64,000 nucleotides of DNA from Berghia stephanieae (GCA_034508935.3 CM067445.1:44946983-45010982); one strand, 5' to 3'. Counted from the stretch's first letter, positions 12,525-22,814 are shown. The notes: generated by a model not told the origin, from the sequence alone. Translations and numbers: made by a program.

Positions 12525-12716
12525 ACTATAGAAGGAACGAAACTGACGTCACTCCGCTCTTCATTATTGTTTTAAGACAGCCATTTTGGAGATTAGTTCT
12601 CACTTAATTATATCAATAAGACTATAAGCGTTTAAGGTCACACACCGTTTTGTGTGTTAGTACGTTAAATCCGACTGGCGGATGTTGTGAGCATTTTACC
12701 TAAAGGCATAGCATTA
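12525..12716 (+). mobile_element. M-A MITE, second subtype
   Basis: Left end CTATAGAAGGAACGAAACTG, then GACGTCACTCCGCTC, CATTTTGGAGATTAGTTCTC, AAGACTATAAGCG, TTTTGTGTGTTAG and TTTTACCTAAAGGCATAGCA. It defines a subtype with a different 3' third from the copy at 1964. It is shared with 16689-16880 by duplication of the surrounding segment. Confidence 0.8.
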
Positions 12717-12775
12717 TCGGGGAGGAAGCCGAAAAGATAAAGAGTTATCAACAGAGTACTCTGATTAAACTTGCT

Positions 12776-12844
12776 CTTAACCCTCTCCTACCATCCATAG
12801 GAAAATCGTCACATTTGTTAATGTGCAACCGACAGTTTTATTAT
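12776..12844. mobile_element. pB MITE, left part only
   Basis: TTAACCCTCTCCTACCATCC followed by ATAGGAAAATCGTCACATTTG. Similarity stops at 12844, the same point at which the 1.1 kb duplication ends. Confidence 0.65.
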
Positions 12845-12917
12845 AGACGCCAAAACCACAAAATCAAATTAATAACAAGAATTATAATCGTTTTATAGAT
12901 AAAAAAGTTAAAGTAGA

Positions 12918-13112
12918 AATGACAAAATCGTTCTTCAAATATCGATGAATTTAAATGACCCCCATCTTGGTAAAAAAAAAAAAAGAAAAAGAAAAAAAAA
13001 CTCTCAAACCTGGGAGCTCGCGAGGTTTTCCTTGAAGATTCAGGTTTGAGAGTTTTAGCCAAGGTGAGGGTCATTTAAATAGATCGAAATGTGCAGGATG
13101 CTTTTCTGGACA
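12918..13112. mobile_element. FB foldback element, partial
   Basis: Arms TTTAAATGACCCCCATCTTGG and CCAAGGTGAGGGTCATTTAAA are inverted repeats. Near the centre the arms AACTCTCAAACCTGGG and CAGGTTTGAGAGTT flank GAGCTCGCGAGG. The outermost ends (AACCAGTTAACTG in intact copies) are not preserved. An RNA copy would form a long hairpin. Confidence 0.85.
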
Positions 13113-13225
13113 ATTAAAAAAAAAGTATCATTCCAACGTTAACTTGTTAAAATTGTTGATGATTAAAATCTCACATTTCATGTTATTTTAATGCTAAAAT
13201 AAACTTTTGGGACCGTGTTCATAAG

Positions 13226-13462
13226 TAGCCATCATTAACTTATAGCCTGACACCAAAACCCATATTTTGACGTCATTTTTTTAGGTTTGTGGACCGCTTA
13301 ATGATATGTCTTTAGTAGTGGTTAAGGAAACAAGTGATCCCATTGGTTGAATTGTTGAATGCAGCTCACGATTTGTATTCTTTTGTGGCCAAAGACTTGA
13401 CTTTTGACGTCATCTGTTGGTCAGTGTCAGGTCATGGGTTTACGAAGTCCACGGTTCATCCC
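13226..13462 (+). mobile_element. M-B MITE copy
   Basis: Left end AGTAGCCATCATTAACTTAT, AGCCTGACACC, TTTTGACGTCATTTTT, GTGATCCCATTGGTTGAATT, CACGATTTGTATTCTTTTG, TTTTGACGTCATC, and right end GGTCAGTGTCAGGTCAT then TTTACGAAGTCCACGG. The two ends are imperfect inverted repeats (AGCCTGACACTGA against TCAGTGTCAGGC in better copies). It is non-coding. Confidence 0.8.
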
Positions 13463-13990
13463 AGCATCATACCGGTTTGAGGCGAGCTTACCAGCATGTA
13501 AAATAAATAAAATAAAAGAGACGGAGGGGAAAGAAGAAATACGGAAAAAATATCTGGCCAAAAATTAATAAATATTTTTTTTTAAATACAAAAACAAAAC
13601 ATGTATGAAAAACATTCCAAAAGATAATAGCAACAGATTAAGTTGATTCTATCTATGATTTACAAGTCACGGAGCCATACTCAAAAAATAAAACAGGATT
13701 TTCAATCCTGGAATATCCCACAGCATGATAAGTGGAGTGTGATAGAGTTATCGCTTAAGGACCTTATAAAAATATTTGTCACGATTTGTTAATGTTTGGA
13801 TTCATTGCTTTCACTTGTTGCCAGTCTGGGTTTGAATTTTTTTATTAACTTGACATGGAAGGGAAAAGGTGGGCGGAGACAAGGGTGGGATGCGAGGTGA
13901 TCGAGTGATAACGACAAAGATATCGCACTGTAATCCGGAGGTCCCCGCCCGATTCGAGCATATAGATTAAACATTGATTGAGTATGACTA
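13463..13990. other. No recognised feature
   Basis: No supported element. Some frames on the minus strand (13789-14120) are short and without domain signal. Confidence 0.4.
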
Positions 13991-13999
13991 TATTATTGC

Positions 14000-14085
14000 T
14001 CCCTTGGACAATCAACCAGTAAATTTTTTGACCAATCAAAGTGCGGGATCTGTGACACACCTTCAAGCCCGCTCGGACAAATATA
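14000..14085 (-). repeat. Small dispersed repeat E
   Basis: The minus strand shares TTTGATTGGTCAAAAA, CTACTGGTT-like sequence and TTTGTCCGA with 33605-33690 on the plus strand. A related scrap lies at 32737-32800. Class unknown. Confidence 0.5.
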
Positions 14086-14092
14086 TTTACGA

Positions 14093-14285
14093 ACAATAGA
14101 ATGAAGAATGCTGGCATCACTTTTCTCCCTGTTATTCTTTTTCACTAGTTTTCTGATTAGTTTTTATTAGACTCGCTCAATCAGATTATAAACATTAAAG
14201 ATTACATATAGTTTTCTATGATGGCACAATTGATCAGCGTGTAGAACTAATGAGTATTATCCTTAAACGCATGTCATCGATGGTG
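14093..14285 (+). mobile_element. M-A MITE, very degraded
   Basis: Retains AATAGAATGAAGAATG, TTATTCTTTTTCAC, AATCAGATTATAAACATTAA and AAACGCATGTCATCGATGG in M-A order. It is weak but positionally coherent. Confidence 0.45.
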
Positions 14286-14371
14286 TTATCATTTAGTTTA
14301 ATAGTTTATCACTAACTGCCATTGTTTACATTCTGACGACTGTCCGAGAAGCGTGTTTTTCTCACTAGGTG

Positions 14372-14562
14372 TCTATAGGTAGTATGCGCTTGGCGAAAAA
14401 GCTCATAACATCCGGAAGTATAACGGACCAACACACAAAACTATGTGTAACCTTAAACGTGTATAGTCTGCTTGATACAGTTTTGTGAGAAGTACTCATG
14501 AACGCGGATGGCAAAAAACAATAACAAATACCAAAGTGACGTCATCTTCGTTCTATCTATAG
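14372..14562 (-). mobile_element. M-A MITE, first of a tandem pair
   Basis: Starts CTATAGGTAGTATGCGCTTGG and ends GTTCTATCTATAG. It shares the six bases CTATAG (14557-14562) with the next copy, so the two sit head to tail with one common boundary. Confidence 0.88.
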
Positions 14563-14760
14563 ATAGTATGCGCTTGGCGAAGAAGCTCATAACATTGCCA
14601 TCCGGAAGTACAACGGACCAACACACAAAACTGTGTGCAACCATGAACGTTTAAAAGCTGGTTAATACAGTTTAGTGAGAACTTCTCATAAACGTGGATG
14701 GCAAAAAAAAAAAACAATAAACAAGACCTGAATGACGTCAACTTCGAACTATCCATATAG
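14557..14760 (-). mobile_element. M-A MITE, second of a tandem pair
   Basis: Starts CTATAGATAGTATGCGC and ends CGAACTATCCATATAG. It is closely related to the copy before it. The pair may come from one element inserting into the end of the other. Confidence 0.88.
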
Positions 14761-15214
14761 GTGAATCTTGTTAGCCGCAGACCAATATTGAAGCACGACT
14801 GAGGGTTGGAGCGTAGTCTTTGAAACTCCTGTCATATGCCAAAAGATTACGTCATATGATAAGTCAACCAACACTAAAAGAAAGTAAACAGTGAATTGTA
14901 TCCAATAGGGATAATTTGGTTCCAAGAGCATTTACTCCAACTCCCTTTTCACTTTCTTTTGGTGATCGTCGATTGATAATAAGAAGTATTTTTTGGGAAT
15001 AGAAAGGCTATCAGTTTACGAAGACATCTGTTCGATCTAGCAATTAGACACCTCAACGGTTCACCCATGAAAAAAAGGCATTTTGCACAAATTTCCCAGG
15101 TCCCATCGGAGACTAAATGAAATCATTAGTCAAAACGAGAAAGTAATGAAAAGCTAAACTTTAAAAAGGCCAAAATATAAATGTTGACATTTATATAGCG
15201 ATACCAAATGTCTG
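14761..15214. other. No recognised feature
   Basis: No repeat or coding signal that I can support. Confidence 0.4.
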
Positions 15215-15665
15215 TGTGTTGCTAAATGGCAATTGTAAAAATCTCGACGTGTTCCAAAACAGATTCTTGAGGAAGATGTTGAGGATATTCTAAGGCCAAC
15301 AACTATCTCAAACAGCGAGTTGACGTTGAGAACAGGGCTAGAGCTTGTATTTCTTCTTGTGAATAGGATAAGATGGAAGTGGACTGGCAACATTCTCTGG
15401 ATGAACCACGATGTTAATACACCAAGGGTCTTCCTCAGCTTGACTCCACAGGGAACAAGAAGGAGAGAGAGAGAGAGAGAGGGAGAGAGGGGAGAAGAGA
15501 GAGAGAGTACCTTGGAGACGTATGAGAAAGACCCTGGTGCGTGATATGAAAGCCCAGAAGTGATCATGGGGACATATGTCAAAGAAGGCAGCAAACCGTG
15601 TTGGTTGGATATCTACATTGTCGGGCTTATTTGTAGATGAAGCACCAAGAGGATAAGTAACTATC
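15215..15665 (+). pseudogene. RTE-like LINE 3' coding remnant
   Basis: Translation in changing frames gives the pattern of the end of non-LTR retrotransposon proteins: FLRKMLRIF, PTTISNSEL, then RTGLELVFLLVNRIRWKWTG (matching R..RRRWKWIGH in relatives) and MNHDVNTPRVFLSLTPQGTR. A GA-rich block at 15461-15508 sits where relatives have KRGRPKETW. Beyond it another frame gives MRKTLVRDMKAQKWSWG and KAANRVGW. The frame is broken several times and the 5' part is absent, so this is a dead 5'-truncated copy. I assign RTE-like with moderate confidence. Confidence 0.75.
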
Positions 15666-16245
15666 CGTTGTAAACACAATGCCTTTTACGATTTATAATT
15701 TTGATGAGGATGGATAAGGGCAAATTAAAGATATGTACCAAAAAAAACTGGACGTGCGTAGTCTATTGCCTGATAGAAGCTAGTTAGTAGGCCTCTTAGA
15801 TGAAAAAAATGGGTCAATTTTTTTCTCTGCCCACTATCTGGGTTTTTACAGTAATGTCTTGGGGTTTTTTTTGTTGGTTGAAGAGGGGTTTTGAGCCCAA
15901 AACGTTCCATGTTTGGTAATTTGTTCTTTATTTTAAGCTGATGTATTTATTTTTTTATTATTACTTTTTACAGTCCACAGCACTAACAGCTTAGTATCAC
16001 ACAAACTTTACCAAGTACTTAGGATTATAAGTTGTATTTTTAGCATTTAAATTTCCAAGACGTAATCATGTTTTAAGACGATGGGTTGGGTCACATTTGA
16101 TGTTTGAATCTTCCTGTATTTGACAGCCGTCTGTAAATATCGTGATTACTTGAAGCATATAAACTGATTACACCGAATACCACAACTATTTTCAAGTACA
16201 CGTTCAAGGATTAAAGTTGTTCCGGGAATCTTCCGGATATTCAAA

Positions 16246-16306
16246 TGCACAGACACACACACACACACACACTCACTCACACACACACACACACAAACAA
16301 ACAAAC
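16246..16306. repeat. CA microsatellite
   Basis: CA run with CTCA and AAAC interruptions in the second copy of the 1.1 kb repeat. Confidence 0.9.
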
Positions 16307-16688
16307 ACATTCAATCATTCAGTGCATTGTAGAACACCTTTTCCGATGACGTCATACGCAAAAATTAGAGAAAAAATGGGCGTAGTTAGTGACGACAAGG
16401 GGAGATAATAATGATATTGAACGGGAGGAGGCTATTTTAACCAATACCGATAACCCAATCTTTTGTTTTCTTTAATATCCTAAATGGGCGACTATCTATC
16501 GTCTAATCTTTCCGGACGTGATTGGAGATTAGAGGGTAAGGCAAGCTAAGGGCAGATTATTTCCAACTACAACAATAGTACAAGGGGTGTTGGGTGCATG
16601 TTATTGCTATACTGTGGGTGGGGATTGCCTAATGGCTCATGACATGAGATAATTTGCTTGACAGGAATTTCAAGATTGATACCGGGAA

Positions 16689-16880
16689 TTGACTATAGAA
16701 GGAACGAAACTGACGTCACTCCGCTCTTCTTTATTGTTTTAAGACAGCCATTTTGGAGATTAGTTCTCACTTAATTATATCAATAAGACTATAAGCGTTT
16801 AAGGTCACACACCGTTTTGTGTGTTAGTACGTTAAATCCGACTGGCGGATGTTGTGAGCATTTTACCTAAAGGCATAGCA
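16689..16880 (+). mobile_element. M-A MITE, second subtype
   Basis: Nearly identical to 12525-12716 because it lies in the duplicated 1.1 kb segment. It is not an independent insertion. Confidence 0.8.
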
Positions 16881-16929
16881 TTATCAGGGAGGAAGCCGAA
16901 AAGATAAAGAGTTATCAACAGAGTACTCT

Positions 16930-17208
16930 GATTAAACTTGCTCTCCTTACCATCCATAGGAAAATCGTCACATTTGTTACGGTGCAACCGACAGTTTTAT
17001 TATTCTGATATCCTCTGTACATCACAAATTATAAAGAAAATATTTTGTCTAGCGATAAAATTAAAAATTAGACACTGGACAATAATATTATGTATGGCAT
17101 GTACTTGTTCCTTTTCTGTTTGAGTAGAAAAAAAAAAACATATTTTTGTGTAGGGGTGGGTGTGAAGTTTCAGGGAAAATTCTGATTTGCTGGTAAGGAG
17201 AGAGTTAA
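16930..17208. mobile_element. pB MITE, near complete
   Basis: The left end GCTCTCCTTACCATCCATAGG is slightly damaged relative to TTAACCCTCTCCTTACC. The right end is GGTAAGGAGAGAGTTAA. The middle shares GATGTGAAGTTT-like sequence with 2218-2528. No coding capacity. Confidence 0.7.
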
Positions 17209-17254
17209 ACCATTTTAAAAAATCATGGGACTCTATTTTTAGTCGCAGCTTTGT

Positions 17255-17525
17255 AATGTTGTGCTATGGCCTTGGAACAGTAGGTGCCTGGTTCGAATCC
17301 CGCTTAGAGCGGCGCAAAATTGAATCCTGGGAAAATGTTCTTTACTTTTACTGTTATCAAGAGTTAAATAAGTTCCTAACAGTTAAAATTATCTTTGTCC
17401 TCGTAAAGAAAATTTAATATCGCTTCACAGGCGGCATGTATCGTCTTACATGTATAGTTTGCTGTAGGTTAGAGACCCATGTAAAGGCATTTAAGTACAT
17501 CTAGTGTATATTGAGCTATATAAGC
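17255..17525 (+). mobile_element. S1 SINE copy, very diverged
   Basis: Head TGTGCTATGGCCTTGGAACA, B box GGTTCGAATCC, GAATCCTGGGAAAATGTTC, and tail AGTGTATATTGAGCTATATAA. It is recognisable only by the order of landmarks. Confidence 0.65.
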
Positions 17526-17653
17526 ACCAAAGTTGTTTTTATATGTTTTTTTTTTTAACTGACGTAAAAGTAATTCACACTTTTACACAGATTCAACCTG
17601 TGAGGACAGAATGCTGGTATACTGTTTCTTATTGTCAGTTGTCTATCGATGGT

Positions 17654-17790
17654 CGGCGGATCAAAACTCTGAAGTCTTGATTTTCACAATCGGCGGATCA
17701 AACATCTGAAGTCTCGATTTTCACGATCGGCGGATCAAACATCTGAAGTCTCGATTTTCACGATCGGCGGATCAAAACTTTGAAGTCTAC
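17654..17790. repeat. 37-bp minisatellite, 3.7 units
   Basis: CGGCGGATCAAA starts at 17654, 17691, 17728 and 17765, exactly 37 bp apart. Units continue with TCTGAAGTCTCGATTTTCAC. Units 2 and 3 are almost identical, while the outer units are more diverged. Confidence 0.95.
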
Positions 17791-18011
17791 TTACCAGCTT
17801 TGCGCACCATATTGTATTTGATTTTGGGGGAGTACCGACAGTTTTGAGGAGATAGATCACATATCATTTGAAGTAAGAATTTTATGGCCAAACTAGAAAA
17901 GGAAAGATTGAATAAACATTTTATCAAGCTTTCAAAAAATAGATCACATATTTGAAGTAAGAGTTTGTGATCTGATCTCGTGATAACTGGATAAAATGTT
18001 TATTCTCTTCT

Positions 18012-18297
18012 GCGGCTATATGGTCTATTGGTATGACACTCGCTTTCGGATCGGAGGGTCCTGGGTTTGAGCGCATAATTAAGTCCTTGGAGAAGGCTCT
18101 TTACTCACATTCTCTCGCCGTACTCAGGTGTAAAATGAGTACCTGGCCGTTAATAGCGTTGTCTCTCTCCGAAAAAATTGTAACATCGCCTAAAAGCCGT
18201 TGTCCCGTCCTAAATGTTAAATGTTGCTGTTGGCCAGGGACCACTTGTAAAGCTCTTTGAGCACATTTAGTGGATATTGCGCTATATAAAAGCTCAA
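18012..18297 (+). mobile_element. S1 SINE copy, reference-quality
   Basis: The head GCGGCTATATGGTCTATTGG is followed by TATGACACTCGCTTTCGGAT and a B-box region GGTCCTGGGTTTGAGC. The body has AGTCCTTGGAGAAGGCTC, TTACTCACATTCTCTCGCCG, GTGTAAAATGAGTACCTGGC, a short A-run and CGCCTAAAAGCCG. It ends with TTTGAGCACATTTAGTGG and GCGCTATATAAAAGCTC. The A box and the CTCGCTTTCGG arm match tRNA-Pro. It encodes no protein, and the overlapping frame is an artefact. Confidence 0.95.
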
Positions 18298-18351
18298 TTT
18301 CTTTTCCTTTTCTAGTTTGGCCAGAAAACTCTTACTTCGTGCACGAAAGAG

Positions 18352-18480
18352 TACGTCCTTTTAACCAGTTAACTGCCGTACTCTGGAAAAACTTTAATTT
18401 AAAAATTTGGCCAGAAAATTGGTCTTTAAATTATCGATCAATTTAAATGACCTTCATCTTTCCGATCAAAATACCCTACT
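18352..18480. mobile_element. FB foldback, left half
   Basis: Carries the outer end TTAACCAGTTAACTGCCGTA with CTCTGGAAAAAC, then TTTGGCCAGAAAATT and ATCGATCAATTTAAATGACC. The matching right half is not found. Confidence 0.7.
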
Positions 18481-18635
18481 TCAAAATTTGAAAATTCGTA
18501 ATTTTTAGGAGATAAAAATTGCGGTCGTTATAGTTAACTTTAAAAATAAATAATTTACCTTCACAAGGATGAAAAATCTTTAAAATTATGTTGTCTACAT
18601 CAAATTTCATTTTCAAGAAGTTTTAATAACTTAGA

Positions 18636-18880
18636 GATGCGCCCGCTCCACATACAAAGGGACTACGTTCGATCCCGGGTGCAATCTAGTTTTTTTTATT
18701 GATCCCTCTTTTTCCCCAGCAGTGATTGGGTAACTGGTTCTGTTAGATCTGGCAGGAAGTACTTTGCGATAGACTAGAGTCCTATACAAAGTGAAGCAAG
18801 GCATTACTATTGTCCATTTCACGCTATAGAAACAGTGATAAACTCCGTCACCATGGGTTTCATGGTTCTGAAGGACTTAG
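18636..18880 (+). mobile_element. S3 SINE copy, head damaged
   Basis: B-box-like GTTCGATCCCGGGTG, then CCCCAGCAGTGATTGGGTAA, CTGTTAGATCTGGC, and the block TACTTTGCGATAGACTAGAG, which resembles the V-domain motif TGCGATGGACTGGCGTCC of V-SINEs and some LINEs. It ends CACGCTATAGAAAC and TGAAGGACT. Confidence 0.85.
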
Positions 18881-18989
18881 ACATGCTCATGAAGCTCCGA
18901 AATTGGAGCCAAAATTTCGTAATCTTACGAATTTGTCGTTATAATAGGCAGGTCCGATCTTGGGAAAACTCTCAAAATGGGACATTGCA

Positions 18990-19304
18990 ATTGGATTCAG
19001 TAGTCTGATGTCACGCAGCCCGGCAACGGCGGCCATCTTGGTTCTAAACAAAGAAAATTATTACTTTTTATTCTTCATGCTGGCTAGAACTTTTCATTCC
19101 CTTTTCAAATGCCTTTTGATCAGAATGTGTAAAAGTCAAAACATGATCAAATTTATGTGTTTTTTCTCCTCTGGAAACGTTTTTATTCTCGCCGGGGAAA
19201 TATTTCATACGGGCGTCCGCCATTATTCCGATAGTTTAGAGCCAGTGTTACCAAGTTACCATGCATCATTAGGAAGGAAGTGACGTTACGACTATTGAAA
19301 CCTA
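18990..19304 (-). mobile_element. M-C MITE, full length
   Basis: Terminal regions TTGGATTCAGTAGTCTGATG and CGTTACGACTATTGAAACC (plus-strand view) are inverted repeats of the M-C type. The minus strand contains the protein-like segment with several changes. Next to its right terminal side is GATGGCCGCCGTTGCCGGGC, shared with the copy at 39005 but not with the copies at 24501 and 29910, so two subtypes exist. Confidence 0.82.
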
Positions 19305-20361
19305 TTTGATCAATCTTTTAAATAAGAGTTGTTTTTTTTTTCTTTCAGAGTACAGCATTGACCGATTTAAAAGGCAATTTATAGCACTGACAGAAGTTTA
19401 GCATCACAAGTGTCTTGATTTAGAAAAGAATTTAATTATCTTCAGTTATGAACGCTAAAAGACGCTCATAGAACATCTCGATGTATAAATCTATTATTTT
19501 ATGACAGAGCATAATTTTCTCCCCTTGTCCTTTTCATTCCAGGCACACCTCAAGGGGGATAATCTTCTCTTATTTATGTTTACGCGTTCAACAAATCATC
19601 TCATTTCTGATTAATTCCCCCTAGCACCTCAACAAACATGCAATTGCCCCCCCCCCCCCCCTCCCGGATAAAAATAAAAATAAAACAAAATACAAATTCT
19701 GCATTCTCATAAAACAAAAAAAAATATAAAGGGTTGCCTTTTTGGCATTTATTTATGCCAATTTTGATAATTTTGTAAATTGACATTTTGACCCTTTTCT
19801 CAAAATGTAGGCTTTCAACTGTGATTAAAGACTAAAATGCAAAACTAAATAGACTACAATAACTTAACTGATATTCCATTTATTTTATTTTTTTTACAAA
19901 ACCTATTAATATTATGAATCATATTGTTTTTAATTTGTTGATCTCATAGATTAGGGACTTAGTTTGATATGAATTTGGAATCTCACCACAACACCGTTTC
20001 CGTGCAGACAACTAACTTACGTACAAGTGTAGAAGAATTTGGTCTTGCATTCGTGACTCGTGATATCTTGAAAAAAAGCAGTTTAAGCCTTCGAGTCATG
20101 AATTTATTTAAACATTTTTATTTTAAGTAATATTTTAGGTTTCTAATCTTTTGGGCTTGAATTCTAATATATGGCGCAATTTGTACAGTACTGATACGCC
20201 TTCGTTAAACGTTGCTTAGCTTGAGTGCAGTGTTTTAGCCATTTATTTGCAAAATGAGTCCATTGTTCCTTAGTCATTAATAGAGTATATTTTATTGGTA
20301 GAACAAATACTTACGGATCGTTATTTTAGCTTATTGTCATTAAACTCGTACGTTAGCTTGA
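19305..20361. other. No recognised feature
   Basis: One kilobase of AT-rich sequence with a C15 run at 19647-19661. Frames are short and without signal. Confidence 0.45.
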
Positions 20362-20632
20362 GCTTTTATATAGAGCAATATCCACTCAACGTGCTCAAAG
20401 TGCTTTATAAAGGATCCCTAGCCAACGGAAACAATTAACATGTAGGACGAGCCAGGACGCCTGTTAGGCAATATTTCAAACTTTTTTTTCAGACAGAGAC
20501 AATGCTGCGAACGACCAGGTACTCATTTTACACCTAAGTACGGTGAGAGAATGTGAGTAAAGTGCCTTTTTCAAGGACTATGCGCCGCTCAGAGCGGGAC
20601 TCGAACCCTTGACCCTCGGATTCGAAGGCAAC
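20362..20632 (-). mobile_element. S1 SINE copy
   Basis: Minus strand. Tail complement (CTTTTATATAGAGCAATATCC), GTGCTCAAAGTGCTTT, AACATGTAGGACGAG, and B box complement GGGACTCGAACCC. The head edge near 20632 is truncated. Confidence 0.88.
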
Positions 20633-21674
20633 AGCTTCTAATGGTGCTCACACTACTAAGTTATGACGATCAACCAAATCAGAAAATTCTTTACCGCACT
20701 CGTGCACCGTCGTAAACCCACCCTGAAGTTTCGTCACAACACACCATTCAACTAGAAGGCGAGTGTCAGACCGCATAGTCCTACAAAAGATTGAGGATTA
20801 GACTCCAATCTAAATGTGACTTGGGACTATGTTTGAGACGGACGATGCAGTGTTTATACAAAAGTTCCAATATATGAAAATGGTCTTACATTGATGTCTC
20901 GTCGGTAGAATTGATATTGCTCACGTCTTGAGTTTGGTGATCCAAAAACCACTAAAGGCATCTTTCTTTTTTGTCCACTTAGTCTTTGGGAATGCCCGTT
21001 AAGTTTTCTTTCTTATAAATTACGGAATCCGATTTGTTGTTGCAAATTTCCGAATAATTATGTCAAACTGTTTCAAACTCGTCAATAAATTAAGCCCAAA
21101 TTCATATTTAAGCTCAAAGGAGAATTTATCTCTCTTTTTTTTGTCCCTGACTGTAAAAATGAGGCTTTGATATAGTTAAGAAACTGACTCACAAATTAAG
21201 ATTAAAATATTGTATTTTTAAACATTTAAAATTACCATGAATGATGTAGTAATATAAAAAAGAAATAACACTTAGATTTTTATGCTTCTTGGCATTAATT
21301 CTAAATACTATCTGACTACTTTGCACAAAATCACATTTAAGCGATTTTTCTTTGCCCATCGCTGTTCAAATAACGTGTTGATCCTCACATAATGTGATTC
21401 TTTACACCGTCTTTAAAATTTCCATCCCCCTTAATTTTTCTCCGTGCTTTTTATACATCTAATAATACAGTATACATCTTAATAACGTTATATAGGCAGA
21501 CGTAAAAATCTATGCGTTCCTCTTAATCCGGTTGCCACGTTTACAGATGGCAATATCACTATGCATTAAATGCATTGCCTTTCGTATTCTCATTCAAATT
21601 TTATATTGTTCAGGGCCACACTTTTGCCACAGCTCCTACTGTGTCTTCTGAGAAGAATAAGGGAGATAATGCAG
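20633..21674. other. No recognised feature
   Basis: AT-rich, no supported repeats or genes. Confidence 0.45.
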
Positions 21675-21745
21675 AAGTTCATGCGATTCAAATACATTCA
21701 AAGTAGGAGAAGGAAGATTTCGATTTTATGAAAATGAGACCTCCA
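21675..21745 (+). repeat. Repeat J, copy 1
   Basis: ATGCGATTCAAATACATTCA and GATTTCGATTTTATGAAAATG followed by AGACCTC are shared with the minus strand at 29285-29395. The copy at 29 kb has a G20 run (on the minus strand) where this copy has GGAGAAGGAA. Confidence 0.65.
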
Positions 21746-21859
21746 TTCATCTTCTTTCAATTTTTTATATTTTTTGGGGACATTTCTTTTGTGTCTAGAT
21801 CTGCGATAAAGGTAATGGCCGTCTCAAAGTGGACATCACTTGTTTGTTTGATTGCTTGT

Positions 21860-22120
21860 TGCTTTGTTGTTGTTTTTTTTTGTTTTTTTATTTATTTTGT
21901 TCTTTTGTTGTTGTTGTTTGTTTTGTTTTTTGTTTTTTTTGTTTGTTTGTTTTTTTTTTTGGGGGGGGGTTGTTTGTTTTTTGTTGCTTTGATTATTCTT
22001 TTGGGGAGGGGTGTTTTTGTTTTGTTTTGTTTTGTTGGATTTTTTTTTAAAAGAATTTTTTACCGATTTATCTATTTTTTTTTCTTTTTAAAATTTTTTT
22101 TTGGTTTTGGCTTTTGTATT
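21860..22120. repeat. T/G-rich strand-asymmetric low-complexity tract
   Basis: Mostly TTTG and TTTTG units with a T-run leading into GGGGGGGGG at 21961. The frames rich in Phe, Val and Leu in it only mimic membrane proteins. Confidence 0.85.
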
Positions 22121-22221
22121 CAATAAAAATTCACGGTTTAAGATAAAATAAACAGACGCCTCATCTTTGTGTGTTGACGGACACCAATTTAATTGAAACC
22201 GAAGAGGAATTTTTACATTTG

Positions 22222-22302
22222 TTTTTTTTTTTTTTTTTTTTTTTTTTATTTTTTTTTTTTTTTTGGTTTTTTTTTTTTTTTTTTTTTTTTTTGTTTTGTT
22301 TT
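22222..22302. repeat. Poly-T tract
   Basis: About 80 bp of T with few interruptions. Confidence 0.9.
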
Positions 22303-22611
22303 GCGACATTCGGGAGTTTCAAGTATATTTTCAAGGACATGTATATCCTCTTACAACAACAACAACTAGAAGAAAAGAGAGAAAAATTTTGTTGTTTGCT
22401 TTAACATTTGATCAGGAATAAAAATAGAAAAACAGAAATATTGAAAGTTATGTAAATGTTTCCCATTTGAATGGTTTTTAAATCTATTTATTTTCCACGC
22501 ACATAATATAGTGAAATCTATCCACAATAGACTCTGACATAGAGTGTCTGTTATTATAGGCGATTGTTTTTTGGGTATGGGTTTTAAAAATCATCCACTG
22601 TTACGATACGT

Positions 22612-22627
22612 ATATTATTACTATTAC

Positions 22628-22680
<53 letters not shown>

Positions 22681-22711
22681 TATTATTATTATTATTATAT
22701 TATTATTATTA

Positions 22712-22742
<31 letters not shown>

Positions 22743-22776
22743 CATTTTATTATATATTATTATTATTATTATTATA

Positions 22777-22814
<38 letters not shown>

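Larger units (their letters stand above)
11721..12844. repeat. 1.1 kb segmental repeat, copy 1
   Basis: Nearly identical, in the same orientation, to 15889-17003. The shared start is TTTTGAGCCCAAAACGTTCC and the last shared bases are ACAGTTTTATTAT. It contains a CA microsatellite, an M-A copy of the ACCTAAAGGCATAGCATTAT subtype and the left part of a pB MITE. Differences are a few substitutions, microsatellite length and small indels. It could be a large non-autonomous element or a local duplication. Confidence 0.92.
15889..17003. repeat. 1.1 kb segmental repeat, copy 2
   Basis: Partner of 11721-12844, about 4.17 kb away in the same orientation. Contents and order are the same: start, CA tract, M-A subtype 2, and left side of pB. 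Unlike copy 1, the pB element here continues to its right end at about 17208. Copy 1 therefore ends inside an element that copy 2 holds complete. Confidence 0.92.

Noticed and set aside
15889-17003. Assembly duplicate of 11721-12844
   Set aside because: The copies differ at several bases, in CA tract length and in how much of the pB MITE they hold, so a pure assembly artefact is less likely, though read depth was not available.
17654-17790. CRISPR-like regular repeats
   Set aside because: The 37-bp units are contiguous with no unique spacers, and the window is clearly animal DNA.
18033-18260. Short frames starting MTLAFGSEGPGFE and relatives across the window
   Set aside because: All fall on the tRNA-like head of S1 copies. 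The translated B box gives the recurring GFE or FES residues.
21728-22309. Phe/Val/Leu-rich frames that look like membrane proteins
   Set aside because: The tract is T/G low-complexity sequence. The opposite strand gives poly-Lys, as expected from composition alone. The same applies at 34698-34914 and 48831-49411.
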